Shown here: positions 9,647 through 19,800 of the stretch, piece by piece
Layout: each line of letters begins with the position of its first letter
Position numbering within the stretch: position 1 is the first letter of the stretch
From: Flavobacteriaceae bacterium UBA1903
GTDB taxonomy: Bacteria; Bacteroidota; Bacteroidia; Flavobacteriales; Flavobacteriaceae
DNA length: 64,000 bases
NCBI GenBank assembly: GCA_002337605.1
Contig: DDGL01000014.1
Coordinates: 549,636-613,635, forward strand
Direction of reading: 5' to 3'
Translations under genes and position numbers: made by a program
Notes under the pieces: generated by a model
Told to the model about the DNA's origin: nothing
Databases searched by the model: none
Seen by the model: only the letters and a program-made list of their open reading frames with translations

Positions 9647-12001
9647 ATGAAACAAAAAACAATACATACCCTCAAAAAACACAAAATCAAACTTAGTTTG
9701 CTTTTGGCGGGGCTGGTATGTTGGTTTTTTTGTTTGCCACGGCCACTTTTTAAAGATCCCACTTCAACAGTTGTAGAAAGTAGAGAAGGAGTTTTAATAG
9801 GCGCTCGTATTGCCATAGACGGTCAGTACCGTTTCCCGAAATTAGATTCGGTACCGTACCGTTTTGAGCAGTCTGTTTTACATTTTGAAGATGAATATTT
9901 TTACCAGCATCCCGGGTTTAATCCTATTTCCATCACCAAAGCGATGTGGGGAAATCTCACTACTGATAAGCGTCGTGGAGGAAGTACCCTAACGCAACAA
10001 GTGATTCGCTTATCGCGAAAAAATAAGCAACGTAGTTACGGCGAAAAAGTGATCGAGATCTTTCAAGCTACCCGGTTGGAAGCAGAGTATTCTAAAAAAG
10101 ACATCCTGAATTTTTATGCTTCGTATGCTCCTTTTGGTGGGAACGTGGTTGGATTAGAAACAGCAGCCTGGCGCTACTTTGGTGTTCCTGCCAGTGAATT
10201 AAGTTGGGGGCAGTCTGCTGCGTTAGCGGTTTTACCCAATGCACCTTCTCTGATTTTTCCAGGAAAAAACGAAGTCCTTTTAAAAGAAAAACGAGATAGA
10301 TTATTGCTAAAGTTATTCCAAAAAGAAATTATTAATAAAATTACTTATGAATTGGCCCTGGAAGAGCCCTTGCCAGGTAAGCCTTTTCAATTGCCTGAAA
10401 CTGCACTTCATTTAACCGAAAAAATACGTAAAGAACAACCCGGGAAACGGGTTAAAACTACTATCGATTTACACTTACAGGCTACGGTAAACCGAATCGT
10501 AAAGGAGCGGCATTATGAATTACAACAAAATGAAATTCATAACCTGGCGGTTTTAGTCCTGAATGTGGAAACCCGTGAAATCTTAGCATACATTGGAAAT
10601 GCACCAACCACGGCAGAGAACAATAATTTTGTTGATATAATCGATAAGCCCCGAAGCACAGGAAGTATTTTAAAACCTTTTTTATACACAGCGTTACTGA
10701 ACAGCGGAGAGCTGTTGCCCAATACATTGGTGGCAGATATACCAACGACCATTAACGGGTATCAGCCTGAAAATTTTGACAAGGAATTCAATGGCGCTGT
10801 GCCAGCGAGTATTGCCTTATCAAGGTCACTTAACATTCCCGCTGTACGAATGCTTCGATCTTATGGACTTGAACGTTTTCACAAAAAATTAGATGAACTG
10901 CAATTATCAAGTATAGATCGTGATGCCAATTACTATGGGCTTTCCTTAATTTTAGGAGGTGCTGAAAGCTCTTTGTGGGAAATTACCAATGCCTATGCTG
11001 GGATGGCATCTACACTCAATTTTTTCAACAAGACTTCCAGTGAATACCGAACAACCGATTTTAAACAACCTACTTATCGTTCAGAAGAAAAAATAACTTC
11101 AGAAAAAATTAAAATCCCTACTGTTTTTAATGCAGGCAGTATCTATAAAACTTTTGAAGCCTTGCAAAAAGTAAATCGGCCGGTGGGAGAAAAGAACTGG
11201 GAATTCTTTAGTAATAGTCAACCTATTGCCTGGAAAACCGGTACAAGTTTTGGATTTAAGGATGCCTGGGCGGTAGGTGTGACTCAGAAATATGCGATTG
11301 GGGTTTGGGCAGGAAATGCAGATGGAGAAGGACGGCCTGGATTAACAGGCTTGCAGGCAGCGGCTCCTGTCTTGTTCGATGTGTTGGATATACTCCCTAA
11401 AAGCAATTGGTTTGCCACTCCTTTTGATGAGCTAACTGAAGTTTCTGTTTGTACTGCGAGTGGACATCTAGCCGGTATTTTTTGTGGGGAAACTGTTTTA
11501 GAATTTATTCCGAAAAACGGCACACGAACAGAACCTTGTCCCTATCATCAACAAGTTTTTCTTGCTGAGAATGAACAATATCGCGTGAATTCCTCTTGTT
11601 ATGAGCTGGCTGAAATGAAACAGGAATCGTGGTTTGCCCTTCCGCCAATCCTGGAATACTATTACGCTCCCTTGCATCCCGAATATAAAGTGCTCCCACC
11701 CTTTAGGCCCGATTGTTTGCAGGAAGGAGAACATTTGATGGAGTTTATAGTTCCGAAGAAAAACGAAACCATTTTACTCGCTAAAAATTTTGAAGAACAA
11801 ACACAGGATGTCATCTTTAAAATTGCCCATCGCAATCCAGAGACTAAAGTTTATTGGTACCTGGACGGCAGTTTTATAACTACAACAGAAACATTTCATG
11901 AAATAGCGCTGCAACCTTTGTCCGGGGAGTATGTGTTAATGGCTGTTGACCAGGAGGGGAATGAGATTAAGCAACGAGTGGTTGTGGAGAAAGCAAGTTA
12001 A
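9647..12001 (+). CDS. pbpC: Penicillin-binding protein 1C
   Basis: A bifunctional peptidoglycan synthase anchored by one N-terminal helix (residues about 15-31). The glycosyltransferase 51 domain follows, with FEDEYFYQHPGF near residue 84 (catalytic Glu of the EDxxFxxHxG motif) and GGSTLTQQ near residue 111. The transpeptidase domain has the SxxK nucleophile motif S340-ILK-343, an SLN motif in SRSLNIPAVR, and KTGTS at 530-534. A short C-terminal beta domain of the PBP1C type (residues about 695-784) ends the protein. Length is typical for PBP1C. Pairing with the upstream macroglobulin is a conserved arrangement, thought to couple wall repair with protease defence when the envelope is breached (established context; the role here is inferred). 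Confidence 0.96.
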   Translation: MKQKTIHTLKKHKIKLSLLLAGLVCWFFCLPRPLFKDPTSTVVESREGVLIGARIAIDGQYRFPKLDSVPYRFEQSVLHFEDEYFYQHPGFNPISITKAMWGNLTTDKRRGGSTLTQQVIRLSRKNKQRSYGEKVIEIFQATRLEAEYSKKDILNFYASYAPFGGNVVGLETAAWRYFGVPASELSWGQSAALAVLPNAPSLIFPGKNEVLLKEKRDRLLLKLFQKEIINKITYELALEEPLPGKPFQLPETALHLTEKIRKEQPGKRVKTTIDLHLQATVNRIVKERHYELQQNEIHNLAVLVLNVETREILAYIGNAPTTAENNNFVDIIDKPRSTGSILKPFLYTALLNSGELLPNTLVADIPTTINGYQPENFDKEFNGAVPASIALSRSLNIPAVRMLRSYGLERFHKKLDELQLSSIDRDANYYGLSLILGGAESSLWEITNAYAGMASTLNFFNKTSSEYRTTDFKQPTYRSEEKITSEKIKIPTVFNAGSIYKTFEALQKVNRPVGEKNWEFFSNSQPIAWKTGTSFGFKDAWAVGVTQKYAIGVWAGNADGEGRPGLTGLQAAAPVLFDVLDILPKSNWFATPFDELTEVSVCTASGHLAGIFCGETVLEFIPKNGTRTEPCPYHQQVFLAENEQYRVNSSCYELAEMKQESWFALPPILEYYYAPLHPEYKVLPPFRPDCLQEGEHLMEFIVPKKNETILLAKNFEEQTQDVIFKIAHRNPETKVYWYLDGSFITTTETFHEIALQPLSGEYVLMAVDQEGNEIKQRVVVEKAS

Positions 12002-12027
12002 TTGTCTCGAAGAAGGCGGGCAGGACT

Positions 12028-12094
12028 GAGAGGTCGCATTTGAGTATGTTAGCCAAATAATAAATCTGGGACGGAGCTACTTGTGTGACCTCTC
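12028..12094. repeat. Imperfect inverted repeat between convergent genes
   Basis: GAGAGGTCGCA (12028-12038) and TGTGACCTCTC (12084-12094) form 11-bp arms with one mismatch and a 45-nt spacer. The element sits between the convergent pbpC and DnaJ-domain genes. It lacks a following T-run. It may be a worn copy of the dispersed palindromes seen near the haem genes, but the core GCGCAGTCGA is not present. Confidence 0.4.
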
Positions 12095-12113
12095 CAGAGT
12101 CGAGGTGACTATT

Positions 12114-12860
12114 CTAAAACCCTCGTTCTTTCTGCAATTGTTCGTAGGCTTGTTGTACCATTCTGAATTTTTCTTCAGCACCTTTTTGATAGGCTTCGTC
12201 CATATGCTGCAGTTTGTCTGGATGGTACTTTTTGGCCATAGTTCGATACGCCTTTTTTACTTCAGCGTCGGTAGCAGTACGGTCTATTTCCAGAATTTTA
12301 TAAGCACTATCCGGGTTTTTAAAGAACATTGCTTTTATACTTTCAAAATCCTGTAGTTGAATAGCGAGGTAACGTGCTATAGTATTAATTTCAACAACTT
12401 CGGCCTGTGTTACATGACCATCTGCATTGGCAATGCTGAACAAAAAGTGTAGGATTTGTAACCTGGATTCGTAGCGGGTCCGGCTTCGTAGTAACGCGCA
12501 AATTTTTGCTGAATTGATTTCTCTGCTCTTAATCACTTCGTTAAAAACCTTAAACGTAGCATTAGCGCGTTCCTTTCCGTAGGCTTGCACAAAATACTGG
12601 CGTACGTAGTCCAGTTCTTTTTGGTTTACTACACCATCGGCCTTGATAACGAGGGAGGCTAACGAGAGCAGGTTTAGTTCAAAATCGGCAGGGGAAACAT
12701 TTTCACTTCTTTGTTGCTGAAATACTTGTTGGAATCCGCCTCCTGACTTACGTTTTCCGCCCATTACATTGTCAAGTAAGCTCCCTATGATAAAGCCAAG
12801 AATGGCACCTGGAAATCTATAAAATGTATAGCCCAATACGGCCAACAACCAACGAATCAT
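12114..12860 (-). CDS. TerB-DnaJ domain membrane-anchored co-chaperone (DjlA-like)
   Basis: A 248-residue protein with an N-terminal glycine-rich hydrophobic anchor (residues about 5-30), a TerB-like helical domain (about 55-170, with KADGVVNQKE and ANADGHVTQAE acidic turns) and a C-terminal J domain (about 185-245) with the diagnostic HPD motif in KKYHPDK. This is the layout of DjlA: a membrane-bound DnaK co-chaperone. The J domain should stimulate DnaK ATPase; the TerB acidic loops may bind metal (inference). The gene is convergent with pbpC and has a -7 box (TATATTTG) at 12893-12900 on its own strand. The target of the chaperone is not known. Confidence 0.9.
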   Translation of the reverse strand: MIRWLLAVLGYTFYRFPGAILGFIIGSLLDNVMGGKRKSGGGFQQVFQQQRSENVSPADFELNLLSLASLVIKADGVVNQKELDYVRQYFVQAYGKERANATFKVFNEVIKSREINSAKICALLRSRTRYESRLQILHFLFSIANADGHVTQAEVVEINTIARYLAIQLQDFESIKAMFFKNPDSAYKILEIDRTATDAEVKKAYRTMAKKYHPDKLQHMDEAYQKGAEEKFRMVQQAYEQLQKERGF

Positions 12861-12892
12861 CTACTTTTCTCTTTATATGTTTATAAGAAGTG

Positions 12893-12900
12893 CAAATATA
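12893..12900 (-). promoter_or_regulatory. -7 box for the DnaJ-domain gene
   Basis: On the minus strand the bases read TATATTTG, a match to TAnnTTTG, 32 nt before the ATG at 12860. No good -33 TTG is seen. Confidence 0.5.
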
Positions 12901-13031
12901 AGTAAAGGTTGGGAGGGGTTTGTTACGTAGGTAGATTTAAAAAGGGATTGTTTTAGCTTCACTTTGGGGGCAAGGGAGGCTTAAAGTTTGGGATTTGATG
13001 CTTTTGTGATTTATAAGCGTAGCGAATTTAG

Positions 13032-13039
13032 TATCTTTG
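13032..13039 (+). promoter_or_regulatory. -7 box of the bacilliredoxin gene
   Basis: TATCTTTG matches TAnnTTTG and lies 33 nt before the ATG at 13073. A TTTG at 13003-13006 could be the -33 box, but its 25-nt spacer is longer than usual. This box overlaps the TTG codon at 13037, which rules that codon out as the translation start. Confidence 0.6.
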
Positions 13040-13072
13040 TACCTCAATTTTAATGATTTAAAAGAAACGATT

Positions 13073-13483
13073 ATGTATCCAGCAGAATTAGTAAAACCAA
13101 TGCGCGAAGACCTAACGAGTATAGGCTTTAGTGAATTATATACAGAACAGGACGTAACAGATGCGTTAGCAAAAGAAGGAACCACGTTAGTAGTTGTAAA
13201 TTCAGTTTGTGGTTGTGCAGCGGCAAACGCGCGCCCGGGAGCCCGTATGAGCTTGCAAAACGCAAAAACACCAGATCATTTAGTAACTGTTTTTGCGGGG
13301 GTTGACCGTGAAGCGGTAGATGCCGCAAGAGCACAAATGGTACCATTCCCTCCAAGTTCGCCTTCAATGGCGTTGTTTAAAGATGGTGAATTAGTGCATA
13401 TGCTAGAGCGTCACCACATTGAAGGACGTCCAGCCGATATGATTGCAGAAAATTTAAAGGGAGCGTTTAACGAGTATTGTTAA
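13073..13483 (+). CDS. BrxA/BrxB-type bacilliredoxin
   Basis: A 136-residue thioredoxin-fold protein of the YphP/YqiW family, known in Firmicutes as bacilliredoxins that remove low-molecular-weight thiols from proteins. The hallmark CGC motif is C46-G47-C48 in NSVCGCAAANARPGA. The conserved FPPSSPS stretch (about residues 96-102, with the cis-proline region) and the C-terminal HHIEGRPA helix are present, and the length is typical. Bacteroidota generally do not make bacillithiol in the way Bacillus does in every lineage, so the thiol partner here is uncertain. The ATG at 13073 is preferred because the upstream in-frame TTG overlaps the promoter. A palindromic element and a terminator follow the stop. 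Confidence 0.93.
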   Translation: MYPAELVKPMREDLTSIGFSELYTEQDVTDALAKEGTTLVVVNSVCGCAAANARPGARMSLQNAKTPDHLVTVFAGVDREAVDAARAQMVPFPPSSPSMALFKDGELVHMLERHHIEGRPADMIAENLKGAFNEYC

Positions 13484-13485
13484 CA

Positions 13486-13518
13486 CCTCACCCCGCCTCT
13501 CCCTTTGGGAGAGGAGTT
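13486..13518 (+). repeat. Dispersed palindromic element, copy A (intergenic)
   Basis: The bases begin CCTCACCCCGCCTCTCCC and continue TTTGGGAGAGGAGTT; CCTCTCCC and GGGAGAGG form an 8-bp hairpin. The same layout (CTCACC, a GGCC-like bridge, then a CTCTCC/GGAGAG hairpin) recurs at 39961-39996, 44158-44189 and 44761-44803. It lies three bases after the bacilliredoxin stop. Confidence 0.75.
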
Positions 13519-13549
13519 AAAAAAGGGGCATTGCTTAAATATATATTTT

Positions 13550-13586
13550 AAAACTGTTTCCTATAGTATAAAGGGAACAGTTTTTT
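13550..13586 (+). terminator. Intrinsic terminator after the bacilliredoxin gene
   Basis: AAAACTGTTTCC (13550-13561) pairs with GGGAACAGTTTT (13573-13584), a 12-bp stem with one G-U pair and an 11-nt loop, merging into a T-run at 13581-13586. Confidence 0.85.
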
Positions 13587-13640
13587 ATTTTTGTGTGGTG
13601 GCATTCAGTAACCTATGATTTTTTATAATTCATTTTAATT

Positions 13641-14375
13641 TTGAAGATTTTAAGCTATCCATTTTCAGTTGTGTTTTATTTACTGTTTGGTGTTACACTA
13701 GTTTTGTTTCATCCTATACAGTGGGTTGCATTTAACTGGTTTGGATACAATGCTCACAAAAAAATAGTCGATGCATTACAGTGGTTTTTAATGCGCTGCC
13801 TCAATATATTGGGGACTCGTTTTACCGTTGAACTTCCAGAAAACCTGCCTGTAAACAAGCCAGTTATTATTGCTTCTAACCACCAGAGTATGTGGGATAT
13901 TCCCCCTTTAATCTGGTTTTTACGGAAGTTGCACGTAAAATTTATCTCCAAAATTGAATTAGGCAAAGGAATTCCTTCTATTTCCTACAATCTACGTAAA
14001 GGCGGTTCGGTATTAATAGACCGCAAAAACCCTGAGCAAGCCACGGCTCAAATAAAAAAAATGGCACACTATATTTCTGAAAACAATCGCGCCGTGGTCA
14101 TCTTTCCCGAAGGTACCCGAAGTCGTGATGGACATCCAAAGCCTTTTAAAACAAAAGGACTTTCAATACTTTTTCAGCATGCTCCCAATGCTGTAATAGT
14201 CCCTGTAAGTATCAGTAATTCATGGAAATTGCAACGCTATGGAATGTTTCCGATGCCATTGGGTGTTCATTTAAAAATGAAGATTCATGAATCCATAGAA
14301 GTTTCAGCACATACACCCGAAGGACTTATTTCTTTAGTAGAACAAACTGTACTAAAAGACATTGTTCATGAGTAA
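13641..14375 (+). CDS. plsC: 1-acyl-sn-glycerol-3-phosphate acyltransferase
   Basis: This enzyme transfers an acyl chain to the sn-2 position of lysophosphatidic acid to make phosphatidic acid, at the inner membrane. The 244-residue protein starts with a membrane helix (residues 5-25). The catalytic HX4D motif is H81-QSMW-D86; the glycerol-phosphate binding motif FPEGTRSRDG is at 155-164. The start is TTG: no ATG occurs before residue 51, and the N-terminal helix is expected in the family. The next gene overlaps its end by 8 nt (ATGAGTAA), so the two are translationally coupled. Confidence 0.93.
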   Translation: MKILSYPFSVVFYLLFGVTLVLFHPIQWVAFNWFGYNAHKKIVDALQWFLMRCLNILGTRFTVELPENLPVNKPVIIASNHQSMWDIPPLIWFLRKLHVKFISKIELGKGIPSISYNLRKGGSVLIDRKNPEQATAQIKKMAHYISENNRAVVIFPEGTRSRDGHPKPFKTKGLSILFQHAPNAVIVPVSISNSWKLQRYGMFPMPLGVHLKMKIHESIEVSAHTPEGLISLVEQTVLKDIVHE

Positions 14376-15030
14376 GGCTGAAGAAATCGTAGTTATTGAA
14401 AACACCATAGCCTTTGTAAAAAAAGAATTGTGGAATGCAGAAGGAGGTCACGATTGGTTTCATATAGAACGTGTTTATAAAAATGCATGTTTACTTGCCG
14501 AAGGGGAAGAAGTTAATACCCTAGTGGTAAAACTGGCCGCGCTACTTCACGACATAGCCGACTCTAAGTTTCATGGAGGAGATGACACGATTGGCCCTGA
14601 AAAGACCGCCCGGTTTTTATCGTCTCAGAAAATTTCAGAAGAAGGAAAAACCCACATTGTAAACATAGTTGCCAATGTTTCGTTTAAAGGAGGAAATGCA
14701 CAAAAAACGTTTCACTCTAAAGAACTAGAAGTAGTGCAGGACGCCGATAGGCTGGATGCCATGGGAGCTATTGGCATTGCACGAACGTTTAACTACGGAG
14801 GCTTTAAAAATCGAAAACTATATAATCCTGCTATTCCGCCTCAGTTAGGAATGACTCCTTCGGAATACAAAGCCTCCACGGCGCCTACCCTGAATCATTT
14901 TTACGAAAAGTTACTGTTGTTGAAAGACCAAATGAATACTGAAACAGCAAAAATAATTGCTCAGGAACGTCATAATTTTATGGAGCAATTTCTGGAACAG
15001 TTTTATGCTGAATGGAACGGTGAGCGGTAA
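14368..15030 (+). CDS. HD-domain phosphohydrolase (YedJ-like)
   Basis: A 220-residue metal-dependent phosphohydrolase of the HD superfamily. The metal ligands are visible: HDWFH near residue 27 (first His), LLHDIAD near residue 60 (the HD pair) and a later Asp in VQDADRLDAMGAIG (about residue 121), which is the typical motif of YedJ/YpgQ-type enzymes. Such proteins hydrolyse nucleotides or related phosphates; the substrate here is unknown. I take the ATG at 14368 as start; an upstream TTG two codons earlier is less likely. The 8-nt overlap with plsC shows a two-gene operon. Confidence 0.9.
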   Translation: MSKAEEIVVIENTIAFVKKELWNAEGGHDWFHIERVYKNACLLAEGEEVNTLVVKLAALLHDIADSKFHGGDDTIGPEKTARFLSSQKISEEGKTHIVNIVANVSFKGGNAQKTFHSKELEVVQDADRLDAMGAIGIARTFNYGGFKNRKLYNPAIPPQLGMTPSEYKASTAPTLNHFYEKLLLLKDQMNTETAKIIAQERHNFMEQFLEQFYAEWNGER

Positions 15031-15043
15031 TATATTTTAGGTT

Positions 15044-16747
15044 TTATTGATAGATAAAATTGTCGAGCGTTACCTTATCAGTAAATTGAGAGAGGTTCAC
15101 CACCTTCACCTCTTTTTTCTCAGTGGGTAATCCATAGTCCTGGTATATGGTATATTTTAGCAGTGTTGGAACTGCATCGTTCGTACCATTGCTATTTTTT
15201 ACATTCACGAGCCAATTACCATAATCTGCATCCTCGATAATAAATTCTTTGAGTGCAAATCCTTTCGAAATTTCGTTTTCAATTAAATCGTTGCTATCAA
15301 AAAAAGTATGCCGCCAGGTATAATAGTTCTTCTTGGGGCTCACAAATTGAACTTCAAATTCTGCCAGTGGATTGGTGTACTCCAACACGATACGCACATC
15401 TTTCTTGAAATTGACCGACATAAACTCATTAGGAATGTTCGAGAAATCTATCTTTCTTTTATGATTCGCTATTAAATGCCTAAACTCGTTAAAAACAATA
15501 GGATGTATAGGCTCAAAATCTACGTTGGGTACGGTATTGTATATCATTTGTTTGTATAGTGTGGCTGCGAGGTTGTACCTCCCTATTTGCGTATACAGTC
15601 TTGCTACGTCCCGGTAAGCTTGTATGTTATCTGGTCGGAGCTCCAAAAGTGTTTCCAAGACGAACGTTGCTTGTGCGAAATGCCCCTGTTCTTCCAATGT
15701 AAAGGCAATGGCCTTCAAAATTCGTGGGTTATCGTTTGCTTGTTCAAACAAATCTGATAAAACAGTATAGCTATGCGTAGCCCCCCATCTCGAAAAGTAA
15801 TTAGCCATATCCAAGTAGTACGCCAAGTTTCTTGTTGCCGCTTGTTCACGTTGCAGGTTATATGCCTTGAACGCATCTTCTAAGTTGGTATACCTTTTTA
15901 TTTCTCGTATAAAAGGAGCCGTAGCAATAGTAGTATTATCTGAAATTGGCAAAATCCCTTCCTCATAATTATTGCCCTTAATGACCAGTGATGGTATTTC
16001 CCTTGTATCTGTTCTTACTTTTGTTGTGTTCGTGGTTGTAATGCGCATTACCCCCCCAGCACCAAAAGTTCCATACTTTACAGTTCCGGCCAAACTTCGA
16101 TATATGGTTATATTGGTTACTTGCCTCGGATCTATAAATGCTAAAGCATTTTGATCTACAGATATACCATCCACAACTACCTGGATAGGGACTTTACTCC
16201 CACCCAAGGCACCACGCATTCTCGAATTATAAACAACTTGACCTCCAAATGGACCTTGTGCTACGTCCAGCATAGGTATTTTTCTTGCAACCGTATATAA
16301 ATCTATATCGGCTCCGTTAATGAATTCGGTTTGCAAGTCTTGGTAAGAATAGCCAATTTCCTTTTTATCCTTTTCTATAAAGTCTCTTTCAAGATAGCCT
16401 TCTTTGGTTTGTTTTTCTCGAAGGGTAATGGCTTCCAAAACTTCAGCATTGTATTCAAGTTCAATGTTTAATGGTTGATTATTAGACGGTACAGAGACCG
16501 TTTTTGAATTCATCAAAAATGCAGTGATTACTAATTCGTCGCCTGGAACAGTAGCTATGGAGAAAGATCCATTCTTATCAGTTTCTGTTTCTAGAAATGT
16601 TCCTTTAATGGTAATTACTGCATTAGAAATGGGTTGCTTATCTGGTAGTGATACAACAATACCATTCCTAAATTGACTTCTGTCCTGAGCATATCCCAAT
16701 GTGGTAAAACACAATAGGAATAACATTATTTTTATAGCCTTTTTCAT
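15044..16747 (-). CDS. Barrel-less TonB plug/TPR protein, paralogue 3
   Basis: An exported 567-residue protein. After the signal peptide (residues 1-20) come a carboxypeptidase-regulatory-like beta domain (about 24-102), a TonB-dependent receptor plug domain (about 139-246; VVVDGISVDQNALAFIDP, then YGTFGAGGVMRITT as at the end of SusC plugs), a TPR block (about 315-409) and a C-terminal beta domain (about 449-567; a DVRIVLEYTNPLAEFEVQFV stretch, then WLVNVKN) that resembles a DUF2135-like module. The outer-membrane barrel that should follow a plug is absent, and the reading frame is intact. It is the shortest of three tandem paralogues and lacks their VWA-like segment. 54 nt separate it from the upstream paralogue, so the three probably form one operon. 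Function unknown. Confidence 0.8.
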   Translation of the reverse strand: MKKAIKIMLFLLCFTTLGYAQDRSQFRNGIVVSLPDKQPISNAVITIKGTFLETETDKNGSFSIATVPGDELVITAFLMNSKTVSVPSNNQPLNIELEYNAEVLEAITLREKQTKEGYLERDFIEKDKKEIGYSYQDLQTEFINGADIDLYTVARKIPMLDVAQGPFGGQVVYNSRMRGALGGSKVPIQVVVDGISVDQNALAFIDPRQVTNITIYRSLAGTVKYGTFGAGGVMRITTTNTTKVRTDTREIPSLVIKGNNYEEGILPISDNTTIATAPFIREIKRYTNLEDAFKAYNLQREQAATRNLAYYLDMANYFSRWGATHSYTVLSDLFEQANDNPRILKAIAFTLEEQGHFAQATFVLETLLELRPDNIQAYRDVARLYTQIGRYNLAATLYKQMIYNTVPNVDFEPIHPIVFNEFRHLIANHKRKIDFSNIPNEFMSVNFKKDVRIVLEYTNPLAEFEVQFVSPKKNYYTWRHTFFDSNDLIENEISKGFALKEFIIEDADYGNWLVNVKNSNGTNDAVPTLLKYTIYQDYGLPTEKKEVKVVNLSQFTDKVTLDNFIYQ

Positions 16748-16801
16748 TGTATGTTATGTAAGGATTTTCTATTTATAGCATCAAAACTTGATCCAACTCG
16801 A

Positions 16802-19800
16802 TTATAATGTAAAAGAATCCAAGGTTACTTTTTGATTGTAATCTGAAAGGTTTATCACTTTTATTTCTTTTGTTTCATTTGGGAGCCCGTAATTTTGGTA
16901 TAAGGTATATTTTAAATAGGTCGGATTTTCTTGTTCCACTTCCCCAAGGTGGTTTACATTTATGAGCCACCGGCCTTTTTCACCATTATCCAAAATAAAC
17001 TCCTTAGATAATAACCCATCTTTAACCCCTTGTTCCATATAGGTCTTATTTTCAAAAGATGTATGTGAAAATTTATAATATTTATTCTCCGGACTTACAA
17101 ACTGTAATTCAAATTCGGCTGTAGGATCGTTCCAGTCAAACACAATTCTTACATCCTGTTTAAAGCCCACTTTTAAAAATTCTTCAGGCAACTCATCAAA
17201 ATTGATCTGCGATTTATGATTGGCCACAAGTTTTCTAAACTCATTAATGACCTGCTCTTGTGCTTCCTCTGCATTCACATTTGGAATGGTATTATAGAGT
17301 AATTGAGTGTATAAGGTTTCAGCGGTTTTAATATCACCTAATGCTTCGCTAATTCTAGCAACATCTAGATACGATTGTAAATTTTCGGGAACAATATTTA
17401 TTATGCGTTTATATAGATAGTTTGCTTTTTGTAATGCTCCTTTTTCCTCATATGCAAAAGCAAGCGCCTTTAAAGCTTTTACATTATCTAAAGCCAAAGT
17501 AATTATATTGGAACGGACTGCATCTGCGAAAGATGTATCCCAGGTTTCAAAATAATTTGCAGTTTGCAGATAAAATGGAATCGTATTCCCATATACTCTC
17601 TGAAGTTTTTGATAACGCATTTTGGCTTCTTCCATTGTAGCAGATTCTTCCAGATTATGAATATACTTAGGTGATTGTTTCTTGTTTTTTACCATTTCCA
17701 AGGTAAATAAGTCTTCATTATAATCATTCCCAGTAGCTAGTATCGATGATGTATTCTCTTCTTCAATTTTCTTGTTTTTAGAGGCTGAGTAGCTTTTTGT
17801 TTCAATGACAATCGCTCCAAAAGCGGCAACTGGGCCATATCGCACTGTAGACATTCCTGGTTGTAGAATAATTATATTATCAATTGTTTGAGGATCGAGA
17901 AAAAGCACCACATTTGAAGTTGGGTCATAAATTACTCCATCAATAACAATGGCTGCACGGGCAGCATCGTGTCCAGGGTTAGATAAAGTTCTTCTTAGTA
18001 CATATGAATATGTATTCCCTAATCCATTTTGTACTGCAATAACTCCATTTTGTTCGTTTAAAACCTGATGTAGCTCGACCTTATCAGGAGATATTTCTTC
18101 ACTTGTAATAGAGTTATGTAATAAGATGTCTATACCTCTTCTTTTATTGGTAGCAAACAGCGAGTCTATTTTTTTCTCTCTACCTGAGTCTGCAACTTTT
18201 GTTTCCAGAAAAACTTCATCCAGTAGTTCGTTTTTTGTTTTCAACTGAATATTTAATTTTTTACTTAGTCCTACTAACACATCCTTTCTATGCATCCCGA
18301 AAGCCTTAATTATCAAGATATCCTCAGGCACCGCATCAATTGCATAGGTGCCGTTTGCATCTGTTTCTACTTGTGTAAATGAACCCTTAATTTGTACTGT
18401 TGCGCCTTGCAACGGAATGTCGTTTTCGTTGAAAACTACACCGTATAAATAATCAGATGTATCTACCTGTTGGTCCTTACTATAGGCGCTTTTATCTTCA
18501 ATATCCTTTGTTAAATAGGCGAGACCATCTTTCACTTTTATTCTGGATAAGTTTATATAATGTCCGCCGCTAGCATAAGAAATTTCCTGAAGGTTGGCGT
18601 CTGCAGCACGGTCTAAAGAGTTAATACAAAAGATTGGAATAGTTACAGTAGGTTTTAATGGTGCTAATATTGATCTCCCATTTGTAAAGACGAGTGCTAC
18701 ATTTGCGCTATTTAGGTTTCGCTTTAAGACATCAGAAAAGTCTGTGGCACCATTATAATAGGTGTTTTCTAAATACTCCTCCAGGTCTTTACTTCTACCA
18801 TTTTTTATGTTGAACATTTCTTCAACAGACAGTCCATGACTAAATGTAACAACGCGAATAGTTGCATCTCCCAGATGATTTATATACTTGCCTAGTAGTT
18901 TTAATTCTTCATCAACGTTTCGGTTTTTGGCTGGGAGCGAAGCATCCCAGTATAGATCTATGTTTCTGGGTTTCGAGCGTGAAACAATATCTTTTTCAGC
19001 AGATTCTGACGGGTATGAAGCAATGAGTCCAAAAGCTATTCCTGTCCCTCTATAAGACTTCCAGCTATCCATACTGCGTTCTTTGGTGTAAGCAAGACCT
19101 CCGTATGGTGTAGATGACAACGAAAAATAAATATAGGAGCCATAGACTTTTACCAACTCCAGACTCACAATCACATCTTCATGGGCAATAATGTTATATT
19201 CCTTCAAAGGAATAGTCTCTACACCTTTTTTTCTGGTTATGGTGTGAAAAATGTTTTGAGTAACAAGGTTCTTACCAGGAAAGCCCCTGTGATAATCATA
19301 TACTTTTACCCTTACAAGCAAACTATCTCCTTTGTTTTCAACAATATTAAAGGTGAGGTTTTGGAGCTGTGTGTTTTTTTTATTTACAGTAATGCGAGTT
19401 GCAATCTCACCTCCTAAGCCCTCCTTATTCATCCAATATCCGAGGTTTTCTTTGCTGTAAGTATAACTTCCAAGCCTATCAAACTCTCGTTTTTCACTTG
19501 TAAGTACCACTTCATCCAAAGCATACTGGGTCGGGGTAAGATATACAAGTGCTTTATTTGAGGTGAGAGCACCTAAACTATGTATTGGCAGGTTCTTAGT
19601 TTTATATCCTAAAGAAGAAATTTGAAGCACAGTATCTTCACCTATGTCTTTATTATTCAAGGTAAGACTAAAGTTTCCATATTCGTTGGTCACGGTACCA
19701 ATGCCTTTTTCAGGAAAGCCAACATTTACAAAAGAGACGGGCTCCTTTGTCTGTTCATCCAATACAGTGGCTGCAATGGTCATTACTTCCTGTGCAACTA